Source: Candidatus Bipolaricaulota bacterium (GTDB lineage: Bacteria > Bipolaricaulota > Bipolaricaulia > RBG-16-55-9). Taken from it: a stretch of DNA of 18,824 bases. The stretch spans positions 1-18,824 of the forward strand of contig JALUUA010000025.1 in assembly GCA_027021605.1 (NCBI GenBank), read 5' to 3'. Position 1 is the stretch's first letter. Every line of letters starts with the position of its first letter. Shown piece after piece: positions 13,550 to 18,824 of this stretch. Both the position numbers and the translations under genes were made by a program. The notes beneath the pieces were generated by a model that did no database searches, was not told the origin of the DNA, and was given only the letters and a program-made list of their open reading frames with translations.

Positions 13550-13575
13550 AATAGACGCGAAACGGGCACGACGCC

Positions 13576-14043
13576 ATGTTCCGTGATGAGCTGTACGTGG
13601 TCTGCCACAACATCCGCAGCCTGCACAACGTGGGCTCTATATTCCGAACGGCCGACGGGGCCGGGGTGACCAAGCTCTATTTGTGCGGGTACACGGGCCA
13701 CCCGCCGCGGCCCGAGATCTCGAAGGTCGCGCTGGGGGCCGAGCGCGCCGTCCCGTGGGAACATCACTACCAGACGTGGTGCGTCTTGGATCGCCTCCGG
13801 GCCCAGGGCGTTCAAGTCATCGCGCTGGAGAACCGCGTCGAGGGGAGCGTGGACTACCGGGAGGTGCGCCCCCGGTTCCCCGCCGCGCTGCTTTTGGGGA
13901 ACGAGGTGGAGGGGCTCTCGCCGGGGCTTCTGAAGCGGGCCGACGTGATCATGCACATCCCGATGTACGGGGTAAAGGAGTCGCTCAACGTGGCGGTGGC
14001 GTTCGGGATCGCGGTCTATAAGCTCAACGAGTGGCGGCGGTGA
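13576..14043 (+). CDS. TrmH-family (SPOUT) RNA 2'-O-methyltransferase
   Basis: A compact 155-residue SPOUT methyltransferase with no extra RNA-binding domain, similar in size to TrmL. The three family motifs are present: NVGSIFRTADGAG near the N-terminus, LLLGNEVEGLSPG in the middle, and IPMYGVKESLNVAVAFGIAVY near the end. The last two form the knotted SAM-binding site. It probably methylates a ribose in tRNA, though an rRNA target cannot be excluded. It is transcribed away from hutH; the gap of 64 nt holds the hutH promoter, and I see no clear promoter or strong ribosome site for this gene. It stands alone: the next gene has its own promoter. Confidence 0.88.
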   Translation: MFRDELYVVCHNIRSLHNVGSIFRTADGAGVTKLYLCGYTGHPPRPEISKVALGAERAVPWEHHYQTWCVLDRLRAQGVQVIALENRVEGSVDYREVRPRFPAALLLGNEVEGLSPGLLKRADVIMHIPMYGVKESLNVAVAFGIAVYKLNEWRR

Positions 14044-14055
14044 AGTTTTAGCGCT

Positions 14056-14075
14056 CTTGAGCTTGCAAGCCTAAG
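14056..14075. repeat. Imperfect palindrome after the methyltransferase gene
   Basis: CTTGAGCTTG (14056-14065) and CAAGCCTAAG (14066-14075) are near-complements around a perfect core GCTTGCAAGC (14061-14070). No T-run follows. It could be a weak terminator or a protein-binding site upstream of the AbrB promoter. Confidence 0.3.
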
Positions 14076-14081
14076 CGAAGG

Positions 14082-14110
14082 TTGTCTTGCCATAGAGCGC
14101 GGAGTAAACT
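14082..14110 (+). promoter_or_regulatory. Promoter of the AbrB-RelE module with overlapping operator-like repeat
   Basis: TTGTCT (14082-14087) and TAAACT (14105-14110) are 17 nt apart. The inverted repeat GGAGT-AA-ACTCC (14101-14112) lies across the -10 box, a fitting place for autorepression by the antitoxin. The ribosome site AGGAG (14119-14123) lies 7 nt before the ATG. Confidence 0.6.
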
Positions 14111-14130
14111 CCTTCAAGAGGAGAGACCCC

Positions 14131-14379
14131 ATGCCCATCGTGAAGATCGGTGCAGATCGCCGGGTGACCATCCCCAAGGCAATCTTCCATCAGTTAGGAC
14201 TCAAGGAAGGCGAGTACGTTGAGGTCACCGTCCACAATGGCGTGATCGTCCTTACCCCCAAGAGCCCTCTGGAGAAGGACCTCGCGGAAGCGCTGGAGGA
14301 CATCGAGAAGGGGCGGGTAATCGGCCCGTTCTCCGATGCGGATGAAGCCCTCCGCGCCCTAAGACGAGCTAAGCTGTGA
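14131..14379 (+). CDS. AbrB/SpoVT-type antitoxin
   Basis: An 82-residue protein whose first 45 residues are a swapped-hairpin AbrB DNA-binding domain (VKIGADRRVTIPKAIFHQLGLKEGEYVEVTV). The charged C-terminal tail (EKDLAEALEDIEKGRVIGPF and DADEALRALRRAKL) is the usual toxin-embracing part. It should neutralise the toxin encoded next and repress the shared promoter, whose -10 box lies inside an inverted repeat. Its stop codon overlaps the GTG start of the toxin by 4 nt, the classic antitoxin-first arrangement. AbrB antitoxins more often go with MazF or VapC toxins, so pairing with a RelE-like toxin is a little unusual. Confidence 0.85.
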   Translation: MPIVKIGADRRVTIPKAIFHQLGLKEGEYVEVTVHNGVIVLTPKSPLEKDLAEALEDIEKGRVIGPFSDADEALRALRRAKL

Positions 14380-14618
14380 CCGTCGTATTCACGCAAAAGT
14401 TCCTGCGCCAATACCGTAAGGCACCCCCACAACGACAGCGCCAGTTTGACAAGCAACTTCGGCTTCTGCTCCAGGACGTCCGTCATCCGTCGTTGCGCGC
14501 CAAGATTTACGATCAGCAGAGGAGGATTTGGCAGGCTCGGGTGGACGGTGGCTGGCGGTTTTACTTCCAGATCCGAGAGGGTGTGTGTTATCTGCTCAGC
14601 ATTCGGGCCCATCCCTAA
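14376..14618 (+). CDS. RelE/ParE-superfamily toxin
   Basis: An 80-residue basic protein with the RelE-like pattern: an N-terminal strand and helices (VVFTQKFLRQYRKAPPQRQR, then QLRLLLQD). Next comes HPSLRAKIY, and then a C-terminal sheet with IWQARVDGGWRFYFQIREGV and CYLLSIRAHP. This is the fold of ribosome-dependent mRNA endonucleases; the ParE gyrase-inhibitor branch is less likely but not excluded. The start is a GTG that overlaps the antitoxin stop (GTGA), so expression depends on translation of the antitoxin. The toxin is short at the C-terminus compared with members ending in a longer tail. It converges on the VapC gene, 57 nt away, with no clear terminator between them. Confidence 0.8.
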   Translation: MTVVFTQKFLRQYRKAPPQRQRQFDKQLRLLLQDVRHPSLRAKIYDQQRRIWQARVDGGWRFYFQIREGVCYLLSIRAHP

Positions 14619-14675
14619 GGATTGGAGGACTCTAAGCCCAAGCCCGGAGAGCAAAGTAAAGTTAAGAAGTCGTTC

Positions 14676-15116
14676 TCAAAGACTAAGCAACTCGAAACCC
14701 TGCTGCTCGAAGTCCTCATCAAAGGCGAAGGCCCTCCGAATGCCCCGCCGTCTCATGAGCAAAAAGCTCACCCAATCGACTAAGCTGATCGCCCTGCTTC
14801 CATAAGCCAGAAGAGCCTCCACGGCCTCCCCGTGGAGATCCTCCTCCACCCAGACGACCTCCAAGACGGGGATGAGGTCGTCGTGAAGAGCCCGGACGGC
14901 CTCCAATCCCAGCCGTCGCTGAACCAGCGCGAACGTCTCCACCAGGACGTAGCTGTGGGTAAGCAGCGGCGCTTCCGCCTCCAGGAGCTGCGCCCAGATG
15001 CCCTTCGCTTGTGGATGATGGGCGTCGTCGCAGTCCAGCAAGGCGTACAGGGCGGACGTGTCCACGAAGACGACCTCGGGGATCTCAGCGGTCGGAGCCC
15101 TCGTTGGATTCGGCAT
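14676..15116 (-). CDS. VapC-like PIN-domain toxin
   Basis: A 146-residue PIN-domain ribonuclease, the toxin half of a VapBC-type module. The acidic active site is complete: D19 (FVDTSALYALL), E60 (VLVETFAL), D114 (SLVDWVSFLLMRRRGI) and D133 (FAFDEDF). PIN toxins cut tRNA or rRNA when the antitoxin is lost. The start ATG lies inside the antitoxin gene, giving a 32-nt overlap; a GGAG about 10 nt upstream can serve as ribosome site. The gene is complete and shows no sign of decay. The protein is slightly longer than average at its N-terminus, so a start a few codons in is possible. Confidence 0.9.
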   Translation of the reverse strand: MPNPTRAPTAEIPEVVFVDTSALYALLDCDDAHHPQAKGIWAQLLEAEAPLLTHSYVLVETFALVQRRLGLEAVRALHDDLIPVLEVVWVEEDLHGEAVEALLAYGSRAISLVDWVSFLLMRRRGIRRAFAFDEDFEQQGFELLSL

Positions 15117-15357
15117 AGATCCGCTCCAACTCGCGATCGTGATCCCGGGAGATCCCGCTTTGCCCGGAGGAGAAACGCCCCACCACGCTCAGAGCCCGTC
15201 GGCGGAGTTCCTCCCGCTCCCGCTGCTTTAGATACGCATCCACGGCCTCGCGAACGAGTTGGGCCAGGGAAACCCTCCGCCGCTTCGCCTCCGCCCGCAG
15301 CTTCCTCAGCTGTTCTTGTGTAAGCAGGACCTGCGTTCGATGCATCGTCCCCGGCAT
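15085..15357 (-). CDS. Ribbon-helix-helix antitoxin of the VapC module
   Basis: A 90-residue protein with an N-terminal RHH/CopG DNA-binding domain: the strand HRTQVLLTQEQLRKL is followed by two helices (AEAKRRRVSLAQLVREAVDAYL). A charged tail would wrap the toxin. I chose the ATG at 15357 because a direct repeat that looks like an operator (15360-15367) lies just upstream of it. The open frame could begin at 15372, and ATG 15345 is a third option. The repeat TTACATCA recurs 21 nt away, consistent with RHH dimers bound two helical turns apart and repressing this gene. It shares its upstream region with hutU, which points the other way. Confidence 0.85.
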   Translation of the reverse strand: MPGTMHRTQVLLTQEQLRKLRAEAKRRRVSLAQLVREAVDAYLKQREREELRRRALSVVGRFSSGQSGISRDHDRELERIYAESNEGSDR

Positions 15358-15359
15358 GG

Positions 15360-15390
15360 TTACATCACCCAACTATGATCTTACATCATA
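15360..15390. promoter_or_regulatory. Operator-like repeats of the RHH-VapC module
   Basis: TTACATCA occurs at 15360-15367 and again at 15381-15388, exactly 21 nt apart. The second copy overlaps an inverted repeat TATGAT/ATCATA (15374-15379 and 15385-15390). Read on the minus strand, TATGAT at 15390-15385 could be the -10 box. The nearest TTGACG lies 21 nt further up, which is too far for a normal -35 box. Confidence 0.55.
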
Positions 15391-15417
15391 AGGGCGAAGA
15401 GAGCCAGCGTGCGTCAA

Positions 15418-15455
15418 GTTGAAGGTTGAAGTCGCCGGGGCCGACCGCCTAGAAT
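15418..15455 (+). promoter_or_regulatory. Promoter of hutU with doubled GTTGAAG
   Basis: GTTGAAG is repeated head to tail at 15418-15424 and 15425-15431. The second copy gives the -35 box TTGAAG (15426-15431), 18 nt before TAGAAT (15450-15455). Transcription would start near 15462. A ribosome site AAGGGAG (15468-15474) follows. Confidence 0.6.
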
Positions 15456-15484
15456 GCCCCTGAACGAAAGGGAGAATCGAGGGG

Positions 15485-17170
<1,686 letters not shown>

Positions 17171-17184
17171 TTCACACCGCGCCG

Positions 17185-17213
17185 TTGACGCGGGGATTGC
17201 CCTGATCTACAAT
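17185..17213 (+). promoter_or_regulatory. Promoter of citrate synthase
   Basis: TTGACG (17185-17190) and TACAAT (17208-17213) are 17 nt apart, each one mismatch from consensus. The transcript would begin near 17220, with the ribosome site GAAGGAG at 17246-17252. Confidence 0.75.
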
Positions 17214-17260
17214 GCCTTTAAGGACTTGCCGATCCGAAAAGCCACGAAGGAGCGATGCCT

Positions 17261-18400
17261 ATGACCGAGGAGCTGATCCACCGTCCCGGCCTGAAGAACG
17301 TCGTGGCCGCCGAGTCGAAGATCTGCTTCATCGACGGGGAGCGGGGCGTGTTGCGCTACCGCGGCTACGACATCCAGGAGCTGGCGGAACACTCCACGTT
17401 CGAGGAGACGGCGTACTTGCTCCACTACGGCGAGCTGCCCACCCGCGAGCAGCTGGAGCGCTTCTCCCATGAGCTGCGGGCGGAGCGGGCCCTTCCCGGG
17501 GGTGCCCTAGGCGTTCTAAAGGAGCTGCCCCGGGAGAGCAACCCCATGGACGTCCTGCGCACGGCGGTCTCCGCGCTGGCCCACTTCGACCCCGAGGTCC
17601 AGGACGACTCCGAGGAGGCCAACCGCCGCAAGAGCGCACGGCTGATCGCCCGCTTTCCCACGATTTTGGCCGCCTTCCACCGCCTGCGGGAGGGACAAGA
17701 CCCGATCCCTCCCCGCGAGGATCTCTCCCACGCGGGCAACTTCCTGTACATGCTCTCGGGCGAGGTCCCCGACGAGCTGAGCGCGCGGGCCTTCGACGTC
17801 TGCTTGATTTTGCACGCCGACCACGGGTTTAACGCCTCGACCTTCTCGGCCCGGGTGACCGCCTCGACGCTTTCAGACATTTACAGCGCGATCACCAGCG
17901 CCGTGGGGACCCTCAAGGGACCCCTCCACGGGGGGGCGAACATCCGGGTTCTGGAGATGCTCAAGGCGATCGGCTCGGTGGAGCGGGTCCGCGAGCACGT
18001 CGAGGGGATGCTCGAGCGGGGTGAGCGGATCTGGGGGATGGGCCACCGCGTCTACAAGACGAAGGATCCCCGGGCCTACGCGCTGGAAGCGCTCATCGGG
18101 AAGCTCGCCGAGGTGCGGGGCGAGAGCCCCCTCTATCAAATTGCCCGCGAGGTCGAGAAGGTGGGCACCGAGCTCCTGGGCGAGAAGGGGATCTACCCCA
18201 ACGTCGACTTCTACTCCGCGGTGGTCTACGACATGCTCGGCATCCCGCACGACCTCTTTACCCCCATCTTCGCCGTCTCGCGGGTGGCGGGCTGGACGGC
18301 CCACGTCTTGGAGCAATATCAAGACAACGTGCTGATGCGCCCCCGGGCCCAATACACGGGCCCCGACCGCCGGGCGTACGTGCCCCTCGAGCAGCGCTAA
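17261..18400 (+). CDS. gltA: Citrate synthase
   Basis: Condenses oxaloacetate and acetyl-CoA to citrate, the entry of the TCA cycle. The protein has 379 residues, the size of the short citrate synthases of archaea and Gram-positive bacteria, as opposed to the longer E. coli type. The catalytic triad is H223 (GPLHGGAN), H262 (GMGHRVYK) and D316 (NVDFYSA), close to the numbering of the Thermoplasma enzyme. The HADHGFNAST segment is also present. I prefer the ATG at 17261, which stands 8 nt after GAAGGAG; the ATG at 17255 is only 2 nt away. A 2-methylcitrate synthase activity cannot be excluded from sequence alone, but no propionate genes are near. It has its own promoter. Confidence 0.95.
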   Translation: MTEELIHRPGLKNVVAAESKICFIDGERGVLRYRGYDIQELAEHSTFEETAYLLHYGELPTREQLERFSHELRAERALPGGALGVLKELPRESNPMDVLRTAVSALAHFDPEVQDDSEEANRRKSARLIARFPTILAAFHRLREGQDPIPPREDLSHAGNFLYMLSGEVPDELSARAFDVCLILHADHGFNASTFSARVTASTLSDIYSAITSAVGTLKGPLHGGANIRVLEMLKAIGSVERVREHVEGMLERGERIWGMGHRVYKTKDPRAYALEALIGKLAEVRGESPLYQIAREVEKVGTELLGEKGIYPNVDFYSAVVYDMLGIPHDLFTPIFAVSRVAGWTAHVLEQYQDNVLMRPRAQYTGPDRRAYVPLEQR

Positions 18401-18406
18401 GCGCTG
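18392..18406. repeat. 15-nt palindrome over the citrate synthase stop
   Basis: CAGCGCT (18392-18398) and AGCGCTG (18400-18406) are perfect inverted repeats around one base, with the TAA stop inside. No T-run follows, and a one-base loop would force the inner pairs open. A role as terminator is doubtful. Confidence 0.3.
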
Positions 18407-18464
18407 ACGCTTCTGCAAACGCTGCGTCCTGCGCTGCGAGAAAGGGAAAGTGGGGCAGGTCCGA

Positions 18465-18486
18465 CGCGCTGCCTACGCGCTGCCTA
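18465..18486. repeat. 11-bp tandem direct repeat (CGCGCTGCCTA twice)
   Basis: Two perfect copies stand at 18465-18475 and 18476-18486. The right copy contains the TAG stop codon of the minus-strand gene. Related CGCTGCG pieces occur just to the left (18420-18439), so the whole gap looks built of small duplications. Confidence 0.7.
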
Positions 18487-18824
18487 GAAGATGGGCTCGT
18501 CTTGGAGATCTTCGGGATCGGGTGGGGACTCCCGCACCTCCTCGATAAGCCGCTGGGCCTCCTCCAAGCGGTCCTCGGGGACCTGGATGAAGACGGGCAG
18601 CTGGGGGTAGATCTGCTCGCGGGCGCCCACCAAAAGACAGGGGATCCCCTCGGCCTCCAAGATCCCTTGGATGAGATGGGCCTCCATGACGTGGCGGGCT
18701 TGGAAGGCCGTTACAAATTTCACGTTGGCCGTCTTGACCTCCTCGGGAAGGGCGTCCACGACCGCCTCTTGGCAGTCGAGGCAGTAGCGCACCCCGTAGA
18801 CGTATTCCGCATGGCACTTGGGGC
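18484..18824 (-). CDS. Zinc-ribbon plus DUF2007-type protein, 5' end cut by the window
   Basis: The frame is open to the right edge of the window, so the start lies outside. The visible N-terminal part reads PKCHAEYVYGVRYCLDC: a Cys, then a CxxC pair, which with one more Cys outside would make a zinc ribbon. The rest (about 80 residues) matches the DUF2007 putative signal-transducing domain: FVTAFQARHVMEAHLIQGILEAEGIPCLL and VFIQVPEDRLEEAQRLIEEV, a ferredoxin-like beta-alpha-beta. It ends in an acidic tail (DPEDLQDEPIF). Function is unknown; the family is usually small and cytoplasmic. A shorter gene starting at the GTG at 18792 is possible, but the Cys pattern upstream argues for the longer form. 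Confidence 0.72.
   Translation of the reverse strand, partial: PKCHAEYVYGVRYCLDCQEAVVDALPEEVKTANVKFVTAFQARHVMEAHLIQGILEAEGIPCLLVGAREQIYPQLPVFIQVPEDRLEEAQRLIEEVRESPPDPEDLQDEPIF

Overview
The window is 18.8 kb of GC-rich bacterial chromosome with almost no intergenic space. It looks like ordinary chromosome rather than a phage or plasmid: housekeeping genes (era, recO, fabF, gltA) sit among amino-acid metabolism genes, and I see no transposase, integrase, CRISPR array, tRNA or rRNA. A pyruvoyl-dependent arginine decarboxylase, frequent 4-nt start/stop overlaps, sigma70-type promoters and short tandem repeats between genes would suit an uncultivated, possibly thermophilic, deep-branching bacterium such as Bipolaricaulota/Acetothermia. 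That placement is a guess from gene style, not a result.

Layout, plus strand, left end: the 3' end of an oligopeptide/dipeptide ABC transporter ATPase (2-580). Next comes a promoter and a tight run: agmatinase (683-1630), pyruvoyl-dependent arginine decarboxylase (1634-2143), a HEPN-domain gene broken by one in-frame TGA (2151-2546), and an unrecognised 88-residue protein (2566-2832). The first two make putrescine from arginine through agmatine. Facing them is fabF on the minus strand (2829-4085). A second plus-strand promoter drives two tiny paralogous single-span membrane proteins (4281-4388 and 4409-4501).

Minus-strand block, transcribed from 13511 down to 4470: hutH, era, a sensor with about six GAF-like domains and a GGDEF domain, a GNAT acyltransferase, an enolase-superfamily N-acylamino acid racemase/OSBS, and recO. 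hutH/era and racemase/recO overlap by 4 nt. The GNAT-racemase pair matches a known arrangement proposed to convert D- to L-amino acids through N-succinyl intermediates. A long imperfect inverted repeat lies between those two genes.

Right part: a TrmH/SPOUT methyltransferase (13576-14043) is divergent from hutH. Two convergent toxin-antitoxin modules follow: AbrB-type antitoxin with a RelE-like toxin (plus, 14131-14618) and ribbon-helix-helix antitoxin with VapC (minus, 14676-15357). Then come hutU (15485-17170), gltA (17261-18400), each with its own promoter, and a partial zinc-ribbon/DUF2007 protein running off the right edge. hutH and hutU would convert histidine to imidazolonepropionate; hutI and later genes are not in the window. 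No stretch over 300 bases lacks a gene.

I did not find a clear-cut new system. The least explained items are the broken HEPN gene with its orphan partner, the duplicated mini membrane proteins, the short tandem repeats placed on or next to promoter -35 boxes, the inverted repeat at 6429-6509, and a near-identical, possibly leaderless 5' end shared by fabF and hutH.
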